Positions 53,747-62,523 of a stretch of 64,000 nt of DNA are shown in pieces (position 1 is the stretch's first letter; every line of letters starts with the position of its first letter). The DNA comes from JAXLWB01 sp046328715 (GTDB taxonomy: Bacteria > Chloroflexota > Anaerolineae > Caldilineales > Caldilineaceae). The stretch is from the NCBI GenBank assembly GCA_046328715.1, contig JAXLWB010000032.1, forward strand, positions 49,951 to 113,950, given 5' to 3'. Under the pieces are notes generated by a model. The model saw nothing but the letters and a program-made list of their open reading frames with translations. It ran no database searches and had not been told where the DNA came from. The position numbers were made by a program, and so were the translations under genes.

Positions 53747-53816
53747 GTACGCAGATAACGATGGATGAACACAGATGGAATGATCAATCTGTGTTCATCC
53801 ATCGTTATCTGCGTAC
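53747..53816. repeat. Perfect 30-bp intraoperon hairpin
   Basis: Arm 53747-53776 (begins GTACGCAGATAACG) and arm 53787-53816 are exact reverse complements, with a 10-nt loop. It sits 6 nt past the binding-protein stop and 21 nt before the permease start. The arms contain GATGAACACAGAT-type phased units. By analogy with the REP sequence between malE and malF it may protect the upstream message. Confidence 0.9.
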
Positions 53817-53837
53817 AATTTTCTTTGCGGAGGTGGC

Positions 53838-54743
53838 ATGCGCGGTTCGGCAAAACGCACAAAGAGTACGTTCAATGAGATTCGACGTAATGGGTTGCTA
53901 TATCTGCTGCTGCTGCCTACCTTTCTCTTTGCGTTGACCTTCTACTATTACCCTCTCTTTTCTGGCATCTACCATTCCTTTACCTATTGGGACATCAAAC
54001 GCACTGTCTGGGTTGGGCTAAAAAACTACCAACGCTTCTTCCACGAACCGGTCACATTGATCGCCTGGCGCAACCTTGCCGTGATCGTTGTCTCCGAGAT
54101 CGCCATTACGCTGACCTTCCCGTTGCTTGGGGCAGCGTTGGTCAGCCGCATTCAGCGTGGGCAATATTGGTGGCGAGTAGCCTTTGTTTTACCAATTGTT
54201 GTCCCAGCAACAGTGGTGGTCTTTGTCTGGCGTTGGTTCTACGGCATCGACGGCGGCTTTAACTACCTCCTACGACTGATCAGCCTCGACTCCTGGACAC
54301 GCGCCTGGCTGGGTGACCCGGGTACAGCACTGGGATCAATTATCTTTGTTGGCTTTCCCTGGGTGGCCGGACTCAACTTCTTGATCTATCTGGCGGCGCT
54401 ACAGTCGATCTCAGGGGAGATTGTGGACGCGGCTAAGGTGGATGGCTGCAACTCGCTGCGCCGTTTTTTTAGCATTGAACTGCCCTTGATCCGCCCACAA
54501 ATTTACCTGCTCTTAACCCTCACCTTGATCTACTATCTGCGCTCGTTTGATGCCCCGCTGATCATGACCAACGGCGGACCGGGCACGGCAGGCACCTTGG
54601 TTCCCGGCTTGCAGATGTATCGTGCCATTCGCAACGAACTGGATCTTGGCTATGGCTCGGCGATCGGCACGGTGTTATTCGGTGTATTGGTGCTGATCTC
54701 GCTGGTCAGCTATTTGCTGCGACGAAGAGAGGAGACGCTTTGA
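53838..54743 (+). CDS. Sugar ABC transporter permease (MalF-like)
   Basis: A 301-residue membrane subunit with six helices (LLYLLLLPTFLFALTFYYYPLFSGIYHS at the start). The cytoplasmic EAA loop is EIVDAAKVDGCNSLRRFFSIELPLI near 192-216, which docks to the ATPase. GGAGG precedes the start. It forms a heterodimer with the next permease. The last codons overlap the following start. Confidence 0.92.
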   Translation: MRGSAKRTKSTFNEIRRNGLLYLLLLPTFLFALTFYYYPLFSGIYHSFTYWDIKRTVWVGLKNYQRFFHEPVTLIAWRNLAVIVVSEIAITLTFPLLGAALVSRIQRGQYWWRVAFVLPIVVPATVVVFVWRWFYGIDGGFNYLLRLISLDSWTRAWLGDPGTALGSIIFVGFPWVAGLNFLIYLAALQSISGEIVDAAKVDGCNSLRRFFSIELPLIRPQIYLLLTLTLIYYLRSFDAPLIMTNGGPGTAGTLVPGLQMYRAIRNELDLGYGSAIGTVLFGVLVLISLVSYLLRRREETL

Positions 54744-55579
54744 TACGCTGGCAACTTTTCCGCCCACGACGGCAGGGCAGTCAAATCCTTCTCCATGCGC
54801 TGCTGGCGCTCTTTGGCTTTTTGACCTTTGTCCCGCTGGTGACGTTACTCTCGCTTTCGGTCAAAGATGTCTACCAGTTCAATGTGGCCCCGATGGGCAT
54901 CACCTTTCCGATGAACTTTGAGAACTACGCCCTGGCCTGGAAGTTCATGCGCGACCCGATCCTGCACAACCTGATCGTTGCCACGATTGCCACCTGCGCT
55001 AGCCTGACGATGGCCACACTCTCGGCCTTTGTTTTTGCCCGTTTTCGTTTTCCGGGGCGGGATGCTCTCTTCTTCGCCATTCTGATCCTGCTCTTTATTC
55101 CCAACACGGTGCTGCTGGTGCCGACCTACCAACTGATCATCAGCCAAAATCTGCATAACACGCTGTGGGCACTGATTCTGCCCTACTGTGCGCAGCAGGC
55201 ACTGGCGATTATCGTGATCCGCACCTTCTTTCAGGAATTGCCCGAGGAGATGTTCGATGCAGCGACCGTGGATGGCGCATCGGTACTGCAACAATTCTGG
55301 CAGATTGCGATCCCGCTTTCGCTGCCGATCATCAGTGCTATGGCGATCTTTCAGGTCTGGCTGATCTGGAACGACTATGCCTGGCCCTCGCTGGTCGCCA
55401 ATACACCACAGGCACGCACGGCCACGCTGGCGCTGATCGTCTTCAACGACTTTGCCTTGCCCCAACCCGGCGCGGGCATGGCCGCCGGTGTGATCGCCGC
55501 CATCCCGATGATACTCCTCTTCTTTGTCACGATGCGCAGCTTCATTGCTGGCTTGACGGCGGGGGCGGTGAAGGGATAG
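54740..55579 (+). CDS. Sugar ABC transporter permease (MalG-like)
   Basis: A 279-residue membrane subunit. The start is TTG at 54740, overlapping the MalF-like stop by four bases, with GGAG five bases upstream, so translation is coupled. It has six helices (QILLHALLALFGFLTFVPLVTLLSLS). The EAA loop is EEMFDAATVDGASVLQQFWQIAIPLS near 169-194. It completes the transmembrane channel. No ATPase gene follows, so the importer needs a shared MsmX-type ATPase from elsewhere in the genome. Confidence 0.92.
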   Translation: MIRWQLFRPRRQGSQILLHALLALFGFLTFVPLVTLLSLSVKDVYQFNVAPMGITFPMNFENYALAWKFMRDPILHNLIVATIATCASLTMATLSAFVFARFRFPGRDALFFAILILLFIPNTVLLVPTYQLIISQNLHNTLWALILPYCAQQALAIIVIRTFFQELPEEMFDAATVDGASVLQQFWQIAIPLSLPIISAMAIFQVWLIWNDYAWPSLVANTPQARTATLALIVFNDFALPQPGAGMAAGVIAAIPMILLFFVTMRSFIAGLTAGAVKG

Positions 55580-55584
55580 GACAG

Positions 55585-55639
55585 AGGTTGGAGGGGTGAG
55601 GGGTGAGGAAAGAAGACCCAAGCCTCACCCCTCCAACCT
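55585..55639. repeat. Perfect 17-bp phased hairpin
   Basis: AGGTTGGAGGGGTGAGG (55585-55601) pairs perfectly with 55623-55639. The spacer repeats GGGTGAGG. It lies between the permease stop and the GH78 start. Confidence 0.8.
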
Positions 55640-55665
55640 CCAATTCAGTTAGCTTCGAGGTCACT

Positions 55666-58218
55666 ATGACACAGTTTGTTCGCCGCGCCGAATGGATCTG
55701 GCGCTGGCGTGGGTTGCATAAGCTGGCTTTTATGGGCAGCGAACCGCCTTTTGCGGAGGAACGCAATCGTTACCTCTATTTTCGCAAGAGCATTGATCTC
55801 ACTGCGACGGTGAAAGAGACGCAGGTCTTTGTCTCGGCGGATGGGCGTTATCAACTCTTCGTCAATGGTCAGCGCGTGGGGCGAGGTCCAGTGCGCTGTG
55901 CCCCCGCCTTTCAGAGCCTGGACTATTACAATCTCGCCCCTTTTCTTCGCCCTGGAGCGAATCACATCGTAGCGTTGGTACATAGCTACGGGCGGCATAC
56001 AGCCTGGTACGAATTGCCCGCTATGGAGCAGGCACGTGCCTTTGGCTGTGGCGGTTTCTTTCTCCAAGGCGATGTCGAGACGGAGGTAGGCACGCTTTGT
56101 CTCGATACCGGCACTTCCTGGCATTGTCTTGAAGCAGCCGCCTGGCAACGTGAGTCCCCCAGTTGCAGCCTCGGTTTCAACGAGATCTACGACGCACGGC
56201 TGGCCTGGAATGGCCTGACGCCTGAGTATAATCCCGACCTGGACCCAAACGACTGGCAACCTGTCGAAGTGCTGCGTGTGCCCGCCCGCAACTTTGCCGA
56301 TGACATCGTCCCTTTCCCCAACCTGGTGGTGAGCGATCTGCCGCCGATGAGCGAGGCAGAAGAATTGCCTGTAGCGGTGGTAAGCATCCATGAGGTCGAA
56401 GACGATAATTCGACGAATGACGTCGCTACACTCTTCGCCAATCAGCCATTGCAGCGGTTGCAAACGTGCCAAGTCAGTCAGCCTAACGCGCTGCTGAGTC
56501 ACGAACACGCTACCGAGATCGTCACCTTATCCAATCGTTCAGTTTCGTTTGTCATCGACTTTGGCCAGGTCGTCACCGGGCGGCTGCAATTCGAGGTGGA
56601 AGGTACTGCTGGTACGCAGATCGACTTTACCTATGGCGAGCGGCTGGAGGACGGCGGTCGAGTGCGCAGCATCGCTGGCATTCCAGGGTTGGATGCGCCA
56701 GTTGCCCACCGTTACATCCTGGCCGAAGGACGGCAGCGCTGGCAGCAATTCGAGCGAGCTGGCTTTCGTTATGTGCAGGTGAGTGTGCGCAAAGCAACCA
56801 TACCGTTGCGCATCCATTGGTTGACGCTCATGAGCAGCAGCTACCCGGCAAAGGAGCGGGGGGAATTTCGCTGTTCAGACCCGCTACTCACCCAGATTTG
56901 GCGCACGGGTGTGGAGACCTTACGCCGCTGTATGCACGATGGCTATGAGGATTGCCCTGGTCGTGAACAACGGCAATGGGTCGGCGATGCCTATACGATG
57001 TTGTTGATAAACTATGCTGCCTTTGGCGATGTACGGCTCGCCCGCCGCTTTCTGCGCCAGGTTGCCCAATCGCAGCGGGGCGACGGCTTGACTGCGGTGA
57101 TGACACCGGGCGATTTTTCGATCCGCAACACCTTCAACATCCCCGACTTCTGTCTCTACTGGATCATGGCGCTTGCCAATCATGTTGAGTGCAGCGGTGA
57201 TCTGGCCCTGGCCGACGAGCTTTTCCCTTCTGTGCTGCGTGCTATCGCCTGGTTTGAGCGCTATCTGGATCAGGACGATCTGCTCAACGATGTGCCGCAT
57301 TGGGTCTTTGTCGATTGGGCCGAGATCGACAAACGTGGTCAAGTGAGTGCGCTCAATGCCCATTTTGTCGCCACCTTGCGCTTTGCCGCAAAGCTGGCCC
57401 GTCAGATCGTCGAAGAACGCCAGGCGCGCCGGCTGGAAAGCATCGCCGAACGGGTGACGCGGGCCATCAACCAACACCTGTGGGATGAAGAACGGGGCGT
57501 CTATGTCGATGCGCGGCGCAACCAGAAACGCAGCCGCCGGGTGAGCCAACAAACGAATGCAATGATGATCGCCTATGATGTGGCCCCGAAAGCGCGCTGG
57601 GATCGCATCCTAGCACGAATCCTTGACGAGCAGCGACTGGTCTTGACCCGCACCGGTGACGCAGATCCGCACACCATCCCCTTTGACGAAGAGGAGCAGA
57701 TTGTCCTGGCGCAGCCGTTTACCATGCACCATCTACACCGGGCGTTACAACAGGCCGGACGCCACACCACCATGCTCGACAACATCCGCCAACGGTGGGG
57801 CGCTTGGGTGGAGGCAGGCGAGGCAACCTTCTGGGAAAGCTGGCAGTTGAACCCGATCACCAGCCTCTGTCACGCTTGGTCGGGCACACCGACACACGAC
57901 CTCACCGCCTACGTGCTTGGTGTAACGCCGGACGGTACAACGCTGCGTTCGGTACAGATTGCGCCCAATCCTGCTGGGCTGCGGTGGGCAGAAGGTATCG
58001 CACCTACGCCATATGGTGACATTGCAGTCGCCTGGCATTGGGAGGTAGATCACTTTGAACTAGCCGTCGAGTTGCCACTCGACATGCAGGCTACCCTTCG
58101 GCTCCCCACAGTGATAAGCGAGCATGCCACTTCGATTTCCTTAAACGACGCCCCGCTACACGAGAAGAGGGTTAGGTTACAGACAGGCAAACATCGATTG
58201 GTGGCAGTGATGCGGTGA
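55666..58218 (+). CDS. GH78 alpha-L-rhamnosidase-like enzyme in the ABC operon
   Basis: An 850-residue enzyme with no signal peptide. The start at 55666 (MTQFVRRAEWIWRWRG) has GAGG upstream; the open frame to 55603 runs through the hairpin. N-terminal beta domains carry VFVSADGRYQLFVNGQRVGRGP and SFVIDFGQVVTGRLQFEV. The catalytic (alpha/alpha)6 barrel has YEDCPGREQRQWVGDAYTM, with acidic residues at about 429, 434 and 441, and the later WESWQLNPITSLCHAWSGTPTHD glutamate. It would cleave imported rhamnosides in the cytoplasm. It shares its layout with the enzyme at 17.2 kb but differs widely in sequence. It ends four bases inside the next open frame. Confidence 0.88.
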   Translation: MTQFVRRAEWIWRWRGLHKLAFMGSEPPFAEERNRYLYFRKSIDLTATVKETQVFVSADGRYQLFVNGQRVGRGPVRCAPAFQSLDYYNLAPFLRPGANHIVALVHSYGRHTAWYELPAMEQARAFGCGGFFLQGDVETEVGTLCLDTGTSWHCLEAAAWQRESPSCSLGFNEIYDARLAWNGLTPEYNPDLDPNDWQPVEVLRVPARNFADDIVPFPNLVVSDLPPMSEAEELPVAVVSIHEVEDDNSTNDVATLFANQPLQRLQTCQVSQPNALLSHEHATEIVTLSNRSVSFVIDFGQVVTGRLQFEVEGTAGTQIDFTYGERLEDGGRVRSIAGIPGLDAPVAHRYILAEGRQRWQQFERAGFRYVQVSVRKATIPLRIHWLTLMSSSYPAKERGEFRCSDPLLTQIWRTGVETLRRCMHDGYEDCPGREQRQWVGDAYTMLLINYAAFGDVRLARRFLRQVAQSQRGDGLTAVMTPGDFSIRNTFNIPDFCLYWIMALANHVECSGDLALADELFPSVLRAIAWFERYLDQDDLLNDVPHWVFVDWAEIDKRGQVSALNAHFVATLRFAAKLARQIVEERQARRLESIAERVTRAINQHLWDEERGVYVDARRNQKRSRRVSQQTNAMMIAYDVAPKARWDRILARILDEQRLVLTRTGDADPHTIPFDEEEQIVLAQPFTMHHLHRALQQAGRHTTMLDNIRQRWGAWVEAGEATFWESWQLNPITSLCHAWSGTPTHDLTAYVLGVTPDGTTLRSVQIAPNPAGLRWAEGIAPTPYGDIAVAWHWEVDHFELAVELPLDMQATLRLPTVISEHATSISLNDAPLHEKRVRLQTGKHRLVAVMR

Positions 58219-58241
58219 AATCAAGCGGTAATGAGGCAATT

Positions 58242-58259
58242 GGTAATTACGTAATTACC
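58242..58259. repeat. Perfect palindrome GGTAATTACGTAATTACC
   Basis: An 18-bp palindrome, extended by ATT/AAT, followed by TAATTACTCAG. It is between the GH78 stop and the M19 start. Confidence 0.7.
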
Positions 58260-58304
58260 CAATACCTAATTACTCAGTCGCAGCAAATTAGGAAGGAACT
58301 TTTT

Positions 58305-59288
58305 ATGAACGAACTCGATGCCTTAGCGGTCCACCGTCATAGCATCGTAGTAGATGGATTGAACGCCAGCTACTTTGCCTCACCGGGGGTATTGACACGG
58401 TTGCACACAGGCGGTATCACAGCGGTCAATGCCACGTTGGCGGCCTGGCACGACCTGCCAGCGACGATGGATCTGATCGCCCTGATGCACGCCGGGTTGC
58501 GTCAGCAGAGCGACCAGGTGATGCAAGTAGTCAACGTAGAGGACATTCACACCGCTAAAGCCAGTGGACGGGTCGGCATGATCTTTGGCTTTCAGGACAC
58601 CAGCCCGATTGGTGACAACCTAAATCTGCTCTCGGTCTACCGTACGCTGGGTGTGCGCATTATCCAACTCACCTACAATCATCGCAACCGGGTGGGTTCG
58701 GGCTGTCTAGAGGCAGAGGACGCCGGGCTGAGCGACTTTGGCCGCCAAGTGATCGCCGAGATGAACCGGTTGGGCATCCTGGTTGATCTCTCGCATTGCG
58801 GGCCGCGCACCACGATGGAGGCTATCGAAGCCTCGCAACGACCGGTCGCTATCACCCATGCCAACCCACTGAGCCGTTGCCCCAATCCACGCAATAAGAG
58901 CGACGCCATCTTGAAAGCACTCGCCGCCAAAGGTGGCGTGGTCGGTGCCGTGATCTTTGCGCCGCTGCTCACCTGTGGTCCGCAAGCGGTTCTCGACGAT
59001 TACCTGGACACGATTGACTATCTGGTGCAGTTGGTTGGCATTGACCATGTCGGGTTGGGGCCAGACTTTATGGAAGAGATGCCAGCCGAGGTGGCAGCAC
59101 AAGCATTGAAGGGGATGCCAACAGGAACATTGAATCAGTTTATGGCAGTCAAGCCGACTGTCGGTTTCGAGTCGATCTCGGCCTGTGCCAACGTAACCGC
59201 CGGACTCCTCAGCCGCGGCTATAGCATCACCGACACGCAGAAGATTATCGGCGGGAACTGGGTGCGGCTGTACCAAGAAGTCTGGTAG
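58305..59288 (+). CDS. M19 family (renal dipeptidase-like) amidohydrolase
   Basis: A 327-residue zinc TIM-barrel enzyme. The start at 58305 (MNELDALAVHRHSIVVDGLNASY) has a GGAAGGAAC site 6-8 nt upstream. M19 features are IFGFQDTSPIGDN, VRIIQLTYNHRNRVGSGC, ILVDLSHCGPRTTME and PVAITHANPLSRC, which hold the zinc-ligand Glu/His set, and LVGIDHVGLGPDF. The first DxHxD-type ligand pair is altered to VDGLNAS, so the metal site may be mono-nuclear and the substrate may differ from dipeptides. It ends the ABC operon. A peptidase fold with a rhamnosidase importer is unusual. It may act on an amide linked to the glycoside. Confidence 0.82.
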   Translation: MNELDALAVHRHSIVVDGLNASYFASPGVLTRLHTGGITAVNATLAAWHDLPATMDLIALMHAGLRQQSDQVMQVVNVEDIHTAKASGRVGMIFGFQDTSPIGDNLNLLSVYRTLGVRIIQLTYNHRNRVGSGCLEAEDAGLSDFGRQVIAEMNRLGILVDLSHCGPRTTMEAIEASQRPVAITHANPLSRCPNPRNKSDAILKALAAKGGVVGAVIFAPLLTCGPQAVLDDYLDTIDYLVQLVGIDHVGLGPDFMEEMPAEVAAQALKGMPTGTLNQFMAVKPTVGFESISACANVTAGLLSRGYSITDTQKIIGGNWVRLYQEVW

Positions 59289-59289
59289 A

Positions 59290-59373
59290 TCAGTGGGTCA
59301 GTAAAACAGTGGGTCGGTGGGTCAATGACACTGAATTACTGTCCCACTGTCCCACTGTCCCACTATTTTACTG
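59290..59373. repeat. Phased CAGTGGGT/CCCACTG hairpin
   Basis: Arm 59299-59321 (begins CAGTAAAACAGTGGG) pairs with 59351-59373 at 20 of 23 positions. It starts two bases after the M19 stop and covers the stop codon of the convergent VOC gene, so it may serve as a terminator for both. Confidence 0.8.
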
Positions 59374-60240
59374 TTCACCCGATCGCTCCATAAACATCCA
59401 GCGTTGTCCTTCGATGTCTTCCACGCGGTAACGTTTGCCAGGAGGTCCTGCTTCTGGCTCGGACAAGATAGTTGCACCGGCAGCTTTAGCGCGCTGGTAG
59501 TGGGCATCGACATCCTCGATGTAGACCAGCACACCGTTAACTACCCAAGGGACTTGTGACCAGGCTTGGGCAGCTGCGCAATGTGCACGATGATGTTGCG
59601 GGCTTTCGTAGGCGGGTGTCGGTGATGCTAGCATGATTTGTCCACTGCCTGTGAGCATTTCCCCGTGCAACAAACGACCCTCATCGTCCAGCCAGCGGGT
59701 CACTTCCTGGAAGCCAAAGATATCGGCCAGCCAATCCATCGCCGCTGCGCCATCTTCATAGGAGAGCATGGGAATTACATCTGACGTATCAGACGCTTGC
59801 TCGGCTTCAGACTCCTCGTAGGCTGGCGGCGATCCTGGACGATCCCGCCAGTTGGCAAAGAACCATTGATTGCCGGAGATGTCTTGAATGCCTGCACCGC
59901 GTGGTTCGCTAAAAGCACCGTCGGTTGGCTCCATGAGCGAAGTTGCGCCCGCCTCCAGCGCTGCCTGATAGACGCCATCGACATCCTCCAGATAGAGAAA
60001 GATCATCGTTGGCATGGGTTCTCTGACGGTGCCATTTTCACCGCCGCCGATCATGATCATCGAGTCGCCAATGCGCATTTCGGTATGGGTGCCGCCAGCG
60101 CCGCCTTTGGCCTGGAAGTGCAGTGTGGCCGCAAAGGCCTTTTGCAGAAACTCGATCATCGGCTGCAACTCGCGCACGATTAAGTAAGGGGTCACGGTGT
60201 GAAAGCCGGGGCGGGGTGATTTGTTTAGTCTGTTTGCCAT
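59368..60240 (-). CDS. Tandem VOC (glyoxalase/PhnB-like) protein
   Basis: A 290-residue protein with two related VOC domains. The first, about 14-135, has VTPYLIVRELQPMIEFLQKAF, then EPRGAGIQDISGNQWFFANW. The second, about 155-285, has VIPMLSYEDGAAAMDWLADIFG, then PPGKRYRVEDIEGQRWMFME. PhnB-like proteins of this type occur widely without a proved reaction. GAGGAG precedes the start. It is distinct from the 6.7-kb SnoaL/VOC protein. Confidence 0.85.
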   Translation of the reverse strand: MANRLNKSPRPGFHTVTPYLIVRELQPMIEFLQKAFAATLHFQAKGGAGGTHTEMRIGDSMIMIGGGENGTVREPMPTMIFLYLEDVDGVYQAALEAGATSLMEPTDGAFSEPRGAGIQDISGNQWFFANWRDRPGSPPAYEESEAEQASDTSDVIPMLSYEDGAAAMDWLADIFGFQEVTRWLDDEGRLLHGEMLTGSGQIMLASPTPAYESPQHHRAHCAAAQAWSQVPWVVNGVLVYIEDVDAHYQRAKAAGATILSEPEAGPPGKRYRVEDIEGQRWMFMERSGEQ

Positions 60241-60299
60241 CTTATCGTCTCCTCTCTATTTGAAAACATACTTCGCAAGTAACGATTCAGGCCACCTTC

Positions 60300-60352
60300 T
60301 TCCGGGAAGGTTATAACGCTAGAGTTTGTCTTGCGCAAGAGCCTTCCCGGAA
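60300..60352. repeat. TTCCGGGAAGG hairpin
   Basis: TTCCGGGAAGG (60300-60310) pairs perfectly with 60342-60352. The loop contains a TTGCGCAA palindrome. It sits in the leader of the VOC gene. The rest of 60241-60460 holds no supported gene. Confidence 0.6.
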
Positions 60353-60460
60353 GATACTTACAAAGGGAGTGAAGATACCTTTGCAACAGTTCTATCCTAT
60401 CAAATGAGAGGTGACGTGTATTGTAAGAAATGGAAGGTTTGGGCAATCTTCTGAGCTTTT

Positions 60461-61231
60461 TCAGCCATCCATGACAACGTGATTCATGTGGCGATTGGCA
60501 CCAGCAAGATAGCTATTGGGGCTGATCCCTGTCAGTTCCTGGAATTCATGGATCAAATGGGCCTGGTCAAAATAGCCGTGAGCACAGGCGACATCCGCCC
60601 AATCGACCGTGGTCTGCCCATAAATCTGGCTGAGAAGCCGCTGAAATCGTTGCACCCGATGAAAGCGCTTGGGCGAAAGCCCTACCTGGGCATCAAAGAT
60701 CTGATTGAAGCGACGCAGGCTCAGTCCGACCTGCTCAGCTACGGTGCTCACCGGTCGAGGAGATAGGACTTGCGGAAAGTGCTCGACTGCAAAACGCACG
60801 GCAGGGTGAATCAAATCAGAATGTGATAAGTGGGCAAGCAGTGCTTGTTCAAGGAGGGCAAACTTGGCTTGGGCGGATGGTGCTTCGAGCAGTTGGTCGC
60901 GCAGAGGAAAGACCTGGCGACCCCACAAGGTATCGAGCGGAACAACCTCATTGTGCAACTCGCCCGCAGGCAGCGGGACAAAAGGAAACGCGCCCCCAGG
61001 TTTGAAGGCAATGCCAATATGCGAACGCATCTTCTCCGTTTCGAGGATAAAGGGAGCCGAGTGTGCGCCACAGAAGGTTGCCTCGCGCTGGGCAAAGTTG
61101 ATGACGAGCGTAGCTGCGCCATGCGGTACGGCGCGCTCATACTTGTACACTGAGCGATAGCCATCGTGGAACCACATCAGTTCAACAAAGTTTACCAGGG
61201 GTGATTTAGGTTTGTAGGCGTGTGCAATCAT
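60461..61231 (-). CDS. AraC family transcriptional regulator
   Basis: A 256-residue activator-type regulator. The N-terminal part (MIAHAYKPKSPLVNFVELMWFHDGYRSVYKYERAVPHGAATLVINF) matches the DUF6597-type sensory domain. The C-terminal AraC domain at about 155-245 has two helix-turn-helix units (VSTVAEQVGLSLRRFNQIFDAQVGLSPKRFHRVQRFQRLL, then DWADVACAHGYFDQAHLIHEFQELTGISPNSYL). The target is unknown; the VOC gene downstream on the same strand is a candidate. AAAGAG precedes the start. Confidence 0.9.
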   Translation of the reverse strand: MIAHAYKPKSPLVNFVELMWFHDGYRSVYKYERAVPHGAATLVINFAQREATFCGAHSAPFILETEKMRSHIGIAFKPGGAFPFVPLPAGELHNEVVPLDTLWGRQVFPLRDQLLEAPSAQAKFALLEQALLAHLSHSDLIHPAVRFAVEHFPQVLSPRPVSTVAEQVGLSLRRFNQIFDAQVGLSPKRFHRVQRFQRLLSQIYGQTTVDWADVACAHGYFDQAHLIHEFQELTGISPNSYLAGANRHMNHVVMDG

Positions 61232-61304
61232 GGAATGCTCTTTCGGGTCTCACTAGATAACCCACAACTTAGCCAAATCCGCAATCCCGTTTCAGCTATC
61301 GGAC

Positions 61305-62258
61305 TCACCTGTTCTGAATCTTCTCCCACCAGCGCAGAATACGCAACGCTCGCAGGGTGTTCCAGCGGCTCGGCTTTTTGCTCACACTTTCCATGTTGAA
61401 GAAGACTTTGGCGCTATAGTTGTACTCAATTGACCAGAGGCCATCGGAATGCTGTTTGCTCTGCAACAGCGCAATTGGGTCTTCCAATCGCTGATCGTAG
61501 AGGGCGTTGGCACGGGCGAAATAGTCGAGACCGCGGATAAAATCGTAGTGCCAGCGAGGCGGGAATGACATCAAGGCAAAATGGGGGTGAATGATCTCGC
61601 CGGTCTTGTCTGATTTATAGAGGTGATGTTGCAGCATCAGTTCCTGTGCGCGCTTTTCAGCAGCAAGTACCTCTGCTTGGCGTGCGCCAGGAGCAAGTTC
61701 CGCATAAGTGCGCAGACCATCCAACACGTTGAAGGTGGTGTGGAACGAGCTATGATGCGGCTCCGGGCGGCGATGACGGCGACAGTTCCAGCCGCCATCG
61801 GGCATCTCTTCGTGCAACAAATGCCCAACGATGGCATCAATACGCTCGTCGGCAATCTGGAAATAGACTGCAACTTGCAGAATCATGCCGACGATACAAC
61901 GGTCACAGCCCAAAAGCTTCTCGTGAAAGGCATTATTGCACTGTTCGCCCAACATCGTGTCGATCATCAGCTCCGCGCCACGCTGGGCAGCTTCGCACTC
62001 ACGAGGAATGCCAATTGCACAGAGGGTGAGCAAGGTATAAGTGGTGGAGATCCACTTGGGCGAATAGATACCGCCGCCCCATTTGCCATCGGCATCTTGC
62101 CTGGCGAGCAACTGGGCACCCCAGCCGGTCTCGGCGGTGTGTTGCCGCTCAGCCTGCCATTCGGCCTGCGGTGTATCGAGCAAATCACGCATGGTTTGCC
62201 AGCGGATGGCAGGGTCGCCAGCTAACAACCAGGAAATGGTTTCATCTACGCTTCTCAT
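61305..62258 (-). CDS. Predicted (alpha/alpha) toroid protein, prenyltransferase/squalene-cyclase-like
   Basis: A 317-residue soluble protein. Repeated helix-loop patterns are GWGAQLLARQDADGKWGGGIYSPKW, HLLHEEMPDGGWNCRRHR, LALLQSKQHSDGLWSIEYN-like (IALLQSKQHSDGLWS) and RWNTLRALRILRWWE. The xGxW turns resemble the QW-type turns of terpene cyclases and prenyltransferase-beta toroids. The cyclase acid (DxDD) is absent, so a cyclase activity is not supported. It may be a carbohydrate- or lipid-binding toroid. A small GGGGGT site precedes the start. It stands alone. Confidence 0.65.
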   Translation of the reverse strand: MRSVDETISWLLAGDPAIRWQTMRDLLDTPQAEWQAERQHTAETGWGAQLLARQDADGKWGGGIYSPKWISTTYTLLTLCAIGIPRECEAAQRGAELMIDTMLGEQCNNAFHEKLLGCDRCIVGMILQVAVYFQIADERIDAIVGHLLHEEMPDGGWNCRRHRRPEPHHSSFHTTFNVLDGLRTYAELAPGARQAEVLAAEKRAQELMLQHHLYKSDKTGEIIHPHFALMSFPPRWHYDFIRGLDYFARANALYDQRLEDPIALLQSKQHSDGLWSIEYNYSAKVFFNMESVSKKPSRWNTLRALRILRWWEKIQNR

Positions 62259-62523
62259 TGTACCCCCGAAGCTCCACCAGAATTACGCTTTGTTACCGTT
62301 GATTATAGCACATGTGTGCTTATTTTCGATCTACCCAATTGCACTTTCCAAGGTCATCAACGGCTATCAATCACCCAAGGAAGCATACAACTACGGCGTG
62401 ATCCTCAACACACTTGGCAAATAGGCAACGCCACTTCGCAGATTTTTGAAGCGTTATATACTGGATAGGCTTACCGGTAAGCACGTTAACTGTGAAGTCC
62501 CTAGATCCCCTAAGGAGGATTGT

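Noticed and set aside
5125..55579. Orphan ATPase at 5.1 kb as the missing ATPase of the 52-kb importer
   Set aside because: It is a fused CUT2 type, whereas the importer has CUT1 (MalF/MalG) permeases that use single-NBD ATPases.
54845..55621. Minus-strand 258-codon frame over the MalG-like permease
   Set aside because: Low-complexity Arg/Gln-rich translation, antisense to a permease with an EAA loop.
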